Notes under the pieces: model-generated
What the model was told of the DNA's origin: nothing
Databases searched by the model: none
The model's input: the letters and a program-made list of their open reading frames with translations, nothing else
Origin: Streptomyces sp. NBC_00554
GTDB lineage: Bacteria > Actinomycetota > Actinomycetes > Streptomycetales > Streptomycetaceae
Direction of reading: 5' to 3'
Length of the DNA: 64,000 bases
Assembly: GCF_041431135.1 (NCBI RefSeq)
Contig: NZ_CP107799.1
Location: 4,774,001 to 4,838,000 of the forward strand
Part shown: positions 8,546 to 18,254 of the stretch, in pieces
How positions within the stretch are numbered: position 1 is the stretch's first letter
Layout: each line of letters opens with the position of its first letter
Program-made: the position numbers and the translations under genes

Positions 8546-9491
8546 GGTAGGGGCGGCGGGGGCGAGAAAAAGGCCCCACACCCCCCACGAGCACCACCAC
8601 GGCGACAACCCCAGCCACCCACCACGCAGCGCTCGGCTCCACCCACCCCAGGTCGATAAGCAAACCAACGAGCGCCCCGCCGAAAGCCGCCGTACCGATC
8701 ACCACCATCACCCCCCGCGAAGTCAGCCCACCCCGCCGAAGCCGATGAGCAAGGTGCCCACCCGGCCCCCGAGCGGCAAGGGCGAGATCCACAAGCCCCA
8801 CAGCCGTCAGCGAGAACAGCGCCGCGACCCCGGCCCCCGTCTCCCGCCCCCCATGGACAACCACCGCCGCCCCGGCCAGCACGAACCCGGCGAACAACGC
8901 CCCGCACCGCCCCGGCACGATCCGCGCCGGAGGCCGCCCCTGCATCAGGAACCCGGTGAGCGCCGCCGCCAGCACACTCAGCAGCGCCGCCGTCCCGTCC
9001 ATGACCTCGGCCGCCGCACACCCGCTCAACGCGAAGGCGGTGACGACCCCGACGGTCCCCATCACCCCGTCGGCATGATCGAGCGAGACAAAGGCGAACG
9101 TCACGAAGACGATCCAGGCGACACCCAACACCCCGCCCAACAGCCCGAGTTCGCCGTACGGCACGGTCAGCGCGGCGGCGAGACCCACACCGCCCACCTG
9201 GACCGCGAGCGGCACGGCCCGCAGATCGGCGACAAGGCCGAGCAGCGCGACCCCGATCCCCGCCACCAGCAGCCGCCCGGCATCGGTCCCCAGCGGAGCA
9301 ACGTCCGTCCACTCCCCCGCACCGGCCACGAGCGCCGTCCCCCCGACCACCGCCACCCCGCCCAGCAACGGAACCACCCGCAACCGCCGCCGCTCGACCA
9401 CCCCGAAGCGCAGGGCGAACATCCGCAGCAGGGCGGCGAGCGCGGCGGTGAGGAGCAGGGCGGCGATGGCGGCGACGATTCCGTACAACAC
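8421..9491 (-). CDS. WecA/MraY-type membrane glycosyl-1-phosphate transferase (GT4-like)
   Basis: 356 residues, GTG start at 9491. About ten hydrophobic segments fill residues 1-310. The family signature appears as PLLGGVAVVGG near residue 45 and as SLDHADGVMGT near residue 135, where the usual enzyme has an Asn/Asp-rich NxxDGxDGL-like motif. The replacement of the first Asn by His may affect catalysis. Family members transfer sugar-1-phosphate from a UDP-sugar to polyprenyl phosphate. After about residue 315 the protein is Arg/Pro-rich because it is translated through a dispersed intergenic repeat, so the functional C-terminus probably lies earlier. It stands alone, divergent from the EtfD-like gene. 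Confidence 0.75.
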   Translation of the reverse strand: MLYGIVAAIAALLLTAALAALLRMFALRFGVVERRRLRVVPLLGGVAVVGGTALVAGAGEWTDVAPLGTDAGRLLVAGIGVALLGLVADLRAVPLAVQVGGVGLAAALTVPYGELGLLGGVLGVAWIVFVTFAFVSLDHADGVMGTVGVVTAFALSGCAAAEVMDGTAALLSVLAAALTGFLMQGRPPARIVPGRCGALFAGFVLAGAAVVVHGGRETGAGVAALFSLTAVGLVDLALAARGPGGHLAHRLRRGGLTSRGVMVVIGTAAFGGALVGLLIDLGWVEPSAAWWVAGVVAVVVLVGGVGPFSRPRRPYPFPSPGGSAPRPPNARRARPQTPDGLKIPPPDRLRIHSRTG

Positions 9492-9748
9492 CCAGCTAAT
9501 TTAGGACCGAATGTCGCAAATATGTCGCAGATAACACGATCGGGTTTACGTGTCGATCCGCAACCCCGACAAACAGGCACCGCCGGTCAGGGCAGCCTCA
9601 GCGACGCAGATCACCGCACCGCTGGCTACAGTGCGGCGAAAGAAGTGGGTAGTCTCAGACCGACTGCATAAGTTACCGCTTAGTAATCACCGCAATCACC
9701 TCCGAGATCACCCTCGGAGCAACACCTCGCAGGCCCGAGGAGCCCCCA

Positions 9749-12016
<2,268 letters not shown>

Positions 12017-12046
12017 CCTAGGGAGTACGTTGGAAGTACGCCCGCG

Positions 12047-12086
12047 AACGCCGCAGGGGCTGAGGAAACTCGGTCCCTGCGGCGTT
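12047..12086 (+). terminator. Rho-independent terminator after the EtfD-like gene
   Basis: A 12-bp stem AACGCCGCAGGG / CCCTGCGGCGTT with a 16-base loop is followed by TTTT. Just downstream (12098-12137) the unit TCAGGACGTAC is repeated in tandem up to the end of the opposing regulator gene. Confidence 0.8.
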
Positions 12087-12129
12087 TTCGCTGGGCGTCA
12101 GGACGTACATCAGGACCTCAGGACGTACG

Positions 12130-12966
12130 TCAGGACGCGCTGAGTTCCTGCGTACCCAGCACCCCGAGAAGCGCCATCCGTTCAGCGTCCTCCGTACCGG
12201 GCTCAGCCGTGTAGATCATGATCCGCAGGTCGCTGCCCGCGACGCTCAGCACATCGCAGTCCAGCGTCAAAGGGCCCACCTGCGGGTGATCGATGGTCTT
12301 GCGCGACGCCTCGGGCCGGCCCACGGCGCCCGATTCCCACAGCTCGGCGAACCGGGCACTGTTCGCGCGCAGTTCCGCGATCAGCTTCCGCAGCCGCTGG
12401 TCCGCCGGATAACGGATCGCCGTCGCCCGCAGCTCGGCGACCTGCACGGCCTCCAGCGTGCGCAGCCCCTCGGGTGTATGGCGGACGCGGCTGTTGCCCG
12501 AGCCGAGGAAGTTGCGCCACACCGCGTTGCGTTCGTTGCCGTGCCGCTCGCCCATCAACGCCACATACAGCGGGTTGGCCAGCAGCAGCGTCCACGCCGC
12601 GTCACTGACCGCGACCGGCGTCCCGGTCAGCCTGTCCAGCAACCGCTGAACACTCGGCGTGATGAACGCGGGCACCGTGCCCTGCCCTGGCGGTACGAGC
12701 CCGGCGACATGGAACAGATGCTCGCGCTCCGCTCCGGACAGCCGCAGCGCCCGGCCCAGGGCCTCGACGACCTGCTCCGACGGGTTGGCCGCGCGGCCCT
12801 GTTCGAGGCGGGTGACGTAGTCGACCGAGATCCCGGCCAGCAGCGCCAGCTCCTCGCGGCGCAGCCCGGCCGCGCGCCGATGGCCGCCGGCGGGCAGCCC
12901 GGCCGCCTCCGGGGAGACCCGGTCGCGCCAGCGCCGCACCGCATGCCCGAACTCCGTGGTCGCCAT
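12130..12966 (-). CDS. XRE-family regulator with MmyB-like ligand-binding domain
   Basis: 278 residues from ATG 12966 (MATTEFGHAV). The helix-turn-helix lies at about residues 35-75 (GLRREELALLAGISVDYVTRLEQGR). The rest is the MmyB-like (MLTR) PAS-type domain with WTLLLANPLYVALMG, ERNAVWRNF and KTIDHPQVGPLTLDCD, which binds a small hydrophobic ligand in characterised relatives. It is divergent from a short-chain dehydrogenase, a pairing very common in Streptomyces, with a dyad in the shared promoter. It most likely represses that dehydrogenase. A second regulator of the same family occurs at 44924-45799. Confidence 0.9.
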   Translation of the reverse strand: MATTEFGHAVRRWRDRVSPEAAGLPAGGHRRAAGLRREELALLAGISVDYVTRLEQGRAANPSEQVVEALGRALRLSGAEREHLFHVAGLVPPGQGTVPAFITPSVQRLLDRLTGTPVAVSDAAWTLLLANPLYVALMGERHGNERNAVWRNFLGSGNSRVRHTPEGLRTLEAVQVAELRATAIRYPADQRLRKLIAELRANSARFAELWESGAVGRPEASRKTIDHPQVGPLTLDCDVLSVAGSDLRIMIYTAEPGTEDAERMALLGVLGTQELSAS

Positions 12967-12997
12967 GGACCCACTGTGCACCGCGCCGCTGGGATCG

Positions 12998-13020
12998 TCC
13001 TGGTACTGCCAGTCCCAGGA
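12998..13020. promoter_or_regulatory. Candidate operator of the MmyB-type regulator
   Basis: TCCTGG-N11-CCAGGA in the 101-base divergent promoter region between regulator and dehydrogenase. Position and dyad symmetry are as expected for the regulator's own binding site. Binding is inferred. Confidence 0.55.
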
Positions 13021-13067
13021 AGACGGGACGCCTGGCTGACCGCCCGGCCCCGCCGCACCGTGGAGGC

Positions 13068-13775
13068 ATGACAACGACACTGATCACCGGAGCGAACAAG
13101 GGTCTCGGCTTCGAGACCGCCCGCCGTCTCGTCGCCGCGGGCCACACCGTTTACGTCGGAAGCCGGGACGCCGAACGCGGGCACCTGGCCGCCGAGCGAC
13201 TGGGCGCGCGGTCGGTCCAGCTCGACGTCACCGATGACGCCTCCGTGGCGGCCGCGGTGAAGAGCGTCGAGGCCGACGGAGGACTGGACGTACTGATCAA
13301 CAACGCCGGCATCGAGGAGCGCGGTGCCAACAACACCGTGATCGGCGCCGCCGACGTGACCGCCGACCTGATGCGGTCGACGTTCGAGACGAACGTCTTC
13401 GGCGTCGTGCGCGTCACCCACGCCTTCCTGCCGCTGCTGCGCCGGTCCGCCGCCCCGGTCGTGGTGAACGTGAGCAGCGGCCTGGCCTCGATGGCCCGCG
13501 TCACCGCCCCGGACACCCCGACGTACGCCTACCCGGGCGTCGCCTATCCGGCCTCGAAGACCGCGGTCAACCTGATCACCGTGCAGTACGCGAAGGCGTT
13601 CCCGGAGATGCGGATCAACTGCGTCGAGCCGGGCTACACCGCGACCGACCTGAACGGCCGCACCGGGATACAGACCGTCGAACAGGGCGCCGAGATCATC
13701 GTCCGCATGGCCCAGGTCCGCCCGGACGGCCCCACCGGGGGCTACTTCGACGCCGACGGCCCGATCCCCTGGTGA
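13068..13775 (+). CDS. Short-chain dehydrogenase/reductase
   Basis: 235 residues, ATG 13068 behind GGAGG. It has the Rossmann motif TGANKGLGFETA (TGxxxGxG, residues 6-17), NNAG (near 80), a catalytic Ser in VVNVSSGL and YPASK (YxxxK, near 160). It is a full-length NAD(P)-dependent classical SDR. The substrate is unknown. Its promoter is shared with the MmyB-type regulator, which suggests induction by the regulator's ligand. The 3' flank carries two tandem copies of GGTGAATCC-x-CCCTTCGG. Confidence 0.9.
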   Translation: MTTTLITGANKGLGFETARRLVAAGHTVYVGSRDAERGHLAAERLGARSVQLDVTDDASVAAAVKSVEADGGLDVLINNAGIEERGANNTVIGAADVTADLMRSTFETNVFGVVRVTHAFLPLLRRSAAPVVVNVSSGLASMARVTAPDTPTYAYPGVAYPASKTAVNLITVQYAKAFPEMRINCVEPGYTATDLNGRTGIQTVEQGAEIIVRMAQVRPDGPTGGYFDADGPIPW

Positions 13776-13892
13776 ATCCCATCCCTTCGGCTGGTGAATT
13801 CCAGCCCTTCGGGAACCCAAGTCCGCCGATAAGCCCCAAGTGACCCACCGCGCACGTCAGTCCCCTTAACTCCCCGCCGTAACAAGGCCATC

Positions 13893-15263
13893 ATGTGCAG
13901 GTTGCTGTCGAGGGTGTGTTCGAGATGGATGGTGCGTGTGCGAGGAAACGGGAGCGGGATACGTACGGCGGCTGCCGGGCTCGGATGCGTCCTGCTGCTG
14001 GCGGGACTGGCCGGATGCGCCGGGACCGGCACGGACGAAACCAAGCCCGCCGCCACGCACGACCCCATCACCGTCGCCAAAGCCCCCGCCAAGCTCCCGG
14101 TCCCGCGCGGCAAGGGCAGCAAGACGCCGGACGACTTCAACGGTGACGGCCACCCCGACCTCGTACTGAACGACCTCGTCAAGGGCCCCGACGACACCCA
14201 CGGCGACGACGCGGGCATCGGCATCGTGTACGGATCCGTCCGCGGCCTCACCCCCGGCGCACGCCAACTCCTCAGCCCTGCCCGGCAGGCGGCCCCCACC
14301 GACGGCCAACTCCCCGCGCTCTTCGAAGCGGAGGCGAGCGGCGACCTGGACGGGGACGGCTTCACCGACCTCGTCGTCTCCACGGACCCGCCGTACGACG
14401 GACAGGGCATGCCCCCCGTACCCCTCCAGATCCTCTTCGGCTCCCCCTCGGGCCTGACCGGCAAGGCGGTCGAGCTGACCATCCCCGCGCAGGCACGTTC
14501 CGGCAACGACTGGCCGGACCAGCCGGTCCCCGGCGACTTCGACGGAGACGGTGCGACGGACCTCGTAGTCCACGCCTCGAACGGCCAACTCAGCTACCTC
14601 CGTGGCCCGTTCACCCGCAAAGGCGCCCCGCGCGCGGCGGGCGCGCCCCTCGCTTCCCCGGGCAACGTGCCCACGGGGACCGCGGCCGACGTGAACCACG
14701 ACGGCTACGACGACCTCCTCGTCCGTACGGCGGAGGGCGCCGCCACCTCCGCGATCGTCCTCGGCGGCCCGGCGGGCCCCACCCGCACGGGCGCCGCCCT
14801 GCCCACCGGCATCGATGTCGCCCTCGGCAACTTCGGCAAGGGCAAAGCCCTGGACGCGGCGGTCGGCGCCATGGGCGGAACCTCCCTGCGCTACGACCTG
14901 CCCGGCACCACCCGCGGCAGCATCACCACCGCGGGCTCGGTACTCGACTCCGGCGACTTCGACGGGGACGGCCTGAGCGAACTCGTCTCCAGCGGCTCGC
15001 AACTACGAATACTGCGAGGCCGTACGGCCGGTCTCTCCACGGCGGGCATGGTGACCGTACAGCCGCCCGCCCAGGGCACCACCCGCGTCCTCACCGTCGC
15101 CGACTTCACCGGGGACGGACGGGCGGACCTGGTGGTCCGGACGTACCCGGGAGAGACGAAGGACACGGTCGCGCTGTACCCGGGCGGCGACAAGACGAAC
15201 CTGGTCGCACCGAAGCCGACTGTCACCTTCTCCACCTCGGAGTTCCTGGGAATGGACTCCTGA
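13893..15263 (+). CDS. FG-GAP/VCBS repeat lipoprotein
   Basis: Up to 456 residues; ATG 13893 is the longest start and a later ATG (MVRVRGNG) at 13929 is also possible. A basic N-terminus and a hydrophobic stretch end in the lipobox LAGC near residue 42, so the mature protein is a lipid-anchored surface protein. Six calcium-binding repeats follow: DFNGDGHPDLV, DLDGDGFTDLV, DFDGDGATDLV, DVNHDGYDDLL, DFDGDGLSELV, DFTGDGRADLV. Together they should form an integrin-alpha-like beta-propeller. No catalytic domain is seen. Adhesion or ligand binding is likely. Confidence 0.88.
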   Translation: MCRLLSRVCSRWMVRVRGNGSGIRTAAAGLGCVLLLAGLAGCAGTGTDETKPAATHDPITVAKAPAKLPVPRGKGSKTPDDFNGDGHPDLVLNDLVKGPDDTHGDDAGIGIVYGSVRGLTPGARQLLSPARQAAPTDGQLPALFEAEASGDLDGDGFTDLVVSTDPPYDGQGMPPVPLQILFGSPSGLTGKAVELTIPAQARSGNDWPDQPVPGDFDGDGATDLVVHASNGQLSYLRGPFTRKGAPRAAGAPLASPGNVPTGTAADVNHDGYDDLLVRTAEGAATSAIVLGGPAGPTRTGAALPTGIDVALGNFGKGKALDAAVGAMGGTSLRYDLPGTTRGSITTAGSVLDSGDFDGDGLSELVSSGSQLRILRGRTAGLSTAGMVTVQPPAQGTTRVLTVADFTGDGRADLVVRTYPGETKDTVALYPGGDKTNLVAPKPTVTFSTSEFLGMDS

Positions 15264-15415
15264 GACTCCTGAAACCGGCTGCTCCGCAGGGTCCTGTGCC
15301 CTCCCGTAGGGGGCGCCTGTGAATCCCCCTAGGTGATGTCACAGATAGGCCCCAAAGCCCTGCCCGCGCCCCGGCTCCCGCACGTCACTCTCCGGGACCA
15401 GGTACGTTCGATAAC

Positions 15416-16324
15416 GTGGCTGGATTCAGGATCGGACGCGGCCGGGACAACCGCGCCCCGCAAGGGCGACCGCAACAGCAGCAACCGTCGTACGGGCAGC
15501 AGGCCCCAGGGCCTCCTCAGGGAGGCCGGCCGCCGTACGGCTACCCACCCGCGCCGCAGCAGCAGCCGTACGGCGGGCAGCAGGGCGGCTGGCCCCAGGC
15601 CGGGCCCGGCGGTGGCGGCGGCTACGACGAGCCGGAGTACTTCGGTGACGGGCACCCGCAGCAGGGCCCGGACCCGTACGCCGCGAACCAGCCCGGGCAC
15701 ACCCAGGCCTTCTCGGTCGGCGAGGACCCGTACAACCAGGGCGGGACCTACCGCGCCGGTCAGACCGCGGCCCCGCCGGTGGGCCCCCGCCTGCACTGGA
15801 AGGACCTGCTGAAGGGCATCATCACCCGCCCCAACCCGACCTTCCTCCAGATGCGCGACTACGCGATGTGGGCCCCGGCCCTGATCGTGACGTTCCTCTA
15901 CGGCCTGCTCGCCGTCTTCGGCTTCGACGGAGCCCGCGAGGACGCGATAAACGCCACCCTCTCGAACGCGATCCCGATCGTCCTGACGACGGCCGTGGCG
16001 ATCGTGCTCAGCACCTTCATCCTGGGCGTGGTCACCCACACCCTGGCCCGCCAGCTCGGCGGCGACGGCGCCTGGCAGCCCACGGTCGGCCTCTCGATGC
16101 TGATCATGTCCCTCACGGACACCCCGCGCCTGGTCGTCGCCATGTTCTTCGGCGGCGACGCGTCCTTCGTCCAGCTCCTGGGCTGGGCGACCTGGGTCGC
16201 CGCGGGCGCTCTGCTGACCCTCATGGTCAGCAAGTCCCACGACCTCCCGTGGCCGAAGGCGCTCGGCGCCTCGGCGATCCAGCTGATCGCGATCCTGTCG
16301 ATCATCAAGCTGGGTACGTTCTAG
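15416..16324 (+). CDS. YIP1-family multi-spanning membrane protein
   Basis: 302 residues, GTG start at 15416. Residues 1-125 are soluble and rich in Gln, Pro, Gly and Tyr (GQQAPGPPQGG, PAPQQQPYGG), a disordered cytoplasmic head. Residues 140-300 hold about five membrane helices (PALIVTFLYGLLAVFGF, IPIVLTTAVAIVLSTFILGVV, ALLTLMV, IQLIAILSIIKLG) with the YIP1-type pattern. The function of bacterial YIP1 proteins is unknown. The gene ends 27 bases before a strong bidirectional terminator. Confidence 0.8.
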   Translation: MAGFRIGRGRDNRAPQGRPQQQQPSYGQQAPGPPQGGRPPYGYPPAPQQQPYGGQQGGWPQAGPGGGGGYDEPEYFGDGHPQQGPDPYAANQPGHTQAFSVGEDPYNQGGTYRAGQTAAPPVGPRLHWKDLLKGIITRPNPTFLQMRDYAMWAPALIVTFLYGLLAVFGFDGAREDAINATLSNAIPIVLTTAVAIVLSTFILGVVTHTLARQLGGDGAWQPTVGLSMLIMSLTDTPRLVVAMFFGGDASFVQLLGWATWVAAGALLTLMVSKSHDLPWPKALGASAIQLIAILSIIKLGTF

Positions 16325-16351
16325 TACGTCCAGTACGTCTTGTACGTACGT

Positions 16352-16388
16352 GAAGGCCCCCGGCGTTTGCGCGCTGCCGGGGGCCTTC
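16352..16388. terminator. Bidirectional rho-independent terminator
   Basis: A 13-bp perfect stem (GAAGGCCCCCGGC / GCCGGGGGCCTTC) with an 11-base loop lies between the YIP1 gene and the displaced 3' end of the phosphoribosyltransferase gene. Before insertion of the mobile element it would have terminated both. Confidence 0.88.
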
Positions 16389-16405
16389 ACGGTGTCCGGG
16401 GAGGG

Positions 16406-16448
16406 TCAGGCGTCGAGAACCTGCCCGGCCCTCTTCACGACGGGCGGC
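16406..16448 (-). pseudogene. Displaced native 3' end of the phosphoribosyltransferase gene
   Basis: On the minus strand, 16447 to 16406 reads PPVVKRAGQVLDA-stop in frame. The phosphoribosyltransferase at 30268-30783 reads ...FPWSVLPP and then changes to an unrelated 15-residue tail. Joining the two pieces at the PP codons gives a smooth C-terminus followed directly by the terminator at 16352-16388. The piece was therefore cut off by insertion of the 13.9-kb element. Confidence 0.85.
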
Positions 16449-16453
16449 TCGAC
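16443..16453. other. Left attachment junction of the integrated element
   Basis: This is where chromosomal phosphoribosyltransferase sequence (left) meets element sequence (right), about 85 bases from the integrase start. Frame-aligned comparison with the right junction shows only short shared strings (GG at 16443-16444, GGC at 16446-16448, AC at 16452-16453). That fits a serine integrase with a 2-3-base crossover core; the exact dinucleotide cannot be fixed. Confidence 0.7.
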
Positions 16454-16536
16454 ACTCCAGGCTCAGTGACCTGTATGAGGGTAGTAACCTTGCTTCACTC
16501 CGGCAGAGGCTCGCCGGAGCGGGGGAGGACCCAAGC

Positions 16537-17976
16537 GTGGCACGCAAGGTAGCCATCTACACCCGGATCTCACGAGACGACGAGGGCGACGGCCTCGGAG
16601 TCACCCGCCAGCGGCAGGACTGCGAACGGCTGGCCGACCTGCGCGGATTGAGCGTGGCGAAGATCTACGAGGACAACGACGTCTCCGCATACAAACGGAA
16701 CGTCCGCCGCCCCGAGTTCGAGTTGATGCTGTCCGATCTGGCAGCAGGTCTCATCGACGGCGTGGTGTCGTACGACCTGGACAGGCTGGCCCGACAGCCC
16801 AAGGATCTTGAACGTCTGATCGACGTCTTCGAGAGCCGCAAGCGCCTGACTTTCGTCACTGTCACGAACGACATCGATCTCTCATCGTCGGACGGACGGA
16901 CCATGGCGCGCGTGATGGTCGCTTTCGCCAACAAGTCGTCACACGACACTGCCCGCCGCATCAAGCGCAAGCACCTTGAGCTAGCGATGAACGGGAAGTC
17001 GAGCGGTGGCCCCGCGCCATACGGCTGGAAGAAGGACGACCCGAACAAGATCGACCCCGAGGCCGCATGTCACATCCGAGCGGCACAGAAAGAGATCCTG
17101 GCCGGAGTGCGGATCGGCACCATCCGTAAGCGTTGGCAGGACGAAGGGATCGGGCGCCCGCGAGAGGGAACGAAGCGGATGGCACACCATCACGTCGAGC
17201 TGATGGTGACGAACCCAAGGCTGTGCGGCTACCGGACCTACCACGGTGAGATCTTGCTCAACGACGATGGTGAGCCCGTCATCGGCGAGTGGGAAACGAT
17301 CAACTCGGTGGAGGAGTGGGAAGCGGTCTGCGGCGCCGTTGCCGAGCGGAAGCAGGCCAATCCCGCTGCAGGCAAGCCGCTCGCGCGCAAGTACCTGCTT
17401 TCCGGTATCGCTCGGTGCGGGTTGTGCCACAACAAGATCAGGGGCCAGATCAACCGGCTATGGAAGCCAGGATCGAAGGCATCGAAGTACAGCTATCAGT
17501 GCTCCGTCGTGAACGGCGGTTGCGGCAAGGTCGGACGGGTCGGGGAACCCATGGAGGACCTGATCATTGATCTCGTCTTGGAGGAGCAGCGCAAGAGGGC
17601 GGCGGAAGACGGTAGCCCTACGCCTGCGGAGTGGCCAGGAGAAGACGAGTCCAAGGCTGTATCGGACGACATCAAGGCTCTGACCACGGCCGCGAGCAAC
17701 CGTGAGATCACCATGTCATCGCTGCTTCAGCTCCTGCCCGACCTGGAACGCCGACGGGATGAGTTGAAGTTGGAACGCGCCCGCTTCCACCGGAAGTTGA
17801 AGCGTGCCGAGTCCGTCAGTGAGGAGATCAAGAGCCGCGAGCAGTTCCGAGATCTTCCCATTGAACGGCAACAAGAGATCATCCTGCACAGCCTGTCAGC
17901 CGTGGCAATCCACCCAGCAGGGCGCGGGAAGCGGATCTTCAATCCGGATCTGGTCGAACCGATCTGGCGGGAGTGA
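16537..17976 (+). CDS. int: Serine integrase (large serine recombinase)
   Basis: 479 residues, GTG 16537 behind GGGGGAGGAC. The N-terminal resolvase domain has IYTRISRDDEGDG (catalytic Ser in TRIS, near residue 10), YEDNDVSAYK and VSYDLDRLARQPKDLERLIDVFE. The recombinase domain (about 155-260) has GGPAPYGWKKDD and HHHVELMVTNPRLCGY. The zinc-ribbon has CGLCHNKI with a later Cys pair, and the coiled-coil tail is at 400-450. It catalyses site-specific integration into the phosphoribosyltransferase gene. A GC-rich hairpin (CTCCGGC / GCCGGAG) precedes its ribosome site. Confidence 0.95.
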   Translation: MARKVAIYTRISRDDEGDGLGVTRQRQDCERLADLRGLSVAKIYEDNDVSAYKRNVRRPEFELMLSDLAAGLIDGVVSYDLDRLARQPKDLERLIDVFESRKRLTFVTVTNDIDLSSSDGRTMARVMVAFANKSSHDTARRIKRKHLELAMNGKSSGGPAPYGWKKDDPNKIDPEAACHIRAAQKEILAGVRIGTIRKRWQDEGIGRPREGTKRMAHHHVELMVTNPRLCGYRTYHGEILLNDDGEPVIGEWETINSVEEWEAVCGAVAERKQANPAAGKPLARKYLLSGIARCGLCHNKIRGQINRLWKPGSKASKYSYQCSVVNGGCGKVGRVGEPMEDLIIDLVLEEQRKRAAEDGSPTPAEWPGEDESKAVSDDIKALTTAASNREITMSSLLQLLPDLERRRDELKLERARFHRKLKRAESVSEEIKSREQFRDLPIERQQEIILHSLSAVAIHPAGRGKRIFNPDLVEPIWRE

Positions 17977-17980
17977 GCAA

Positions 17981-18014
17981 GGGGCCCCAGACGTCACGAG
18001 CCTGGGGCCCTTTT
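17981..18014 (+). terminator. Terminator after the integrase gene
   Basis: A 9-bp perfect stem GGGCCCCAG / CTGGGGCCC with an 11-base loop, followed by TTTT. Confidence 0.85.
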
Positions 18015-18254
18015 CATAGTGATCTGAGGCTGCCCGAGCCTGCTCCAAAGCTGATGGAGGGCCGGCCGCGGGTACCGGACCGGCAAGCACTGTGCGGGAT
18101 CCTGTAAGTGTGACAGGGCGCCAGTGGGGTGCGCTGCGAACGGGCAACGTCGTAGCCTTTCGTCTGAGGGCGCCCATGCCCCGTATTCTGAGCGGGATAT
18201 GACGAAGCAGCCCTTCCAGCGTGCTGCCAGGACGGCACGCGAGGCGGGCCCAAG

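Noticed and set aside
8436..9671. 411-codon plus-strand frame over the transferase gene
   Set aside because: Pro/Arg/His-rich shadow with no start signal.
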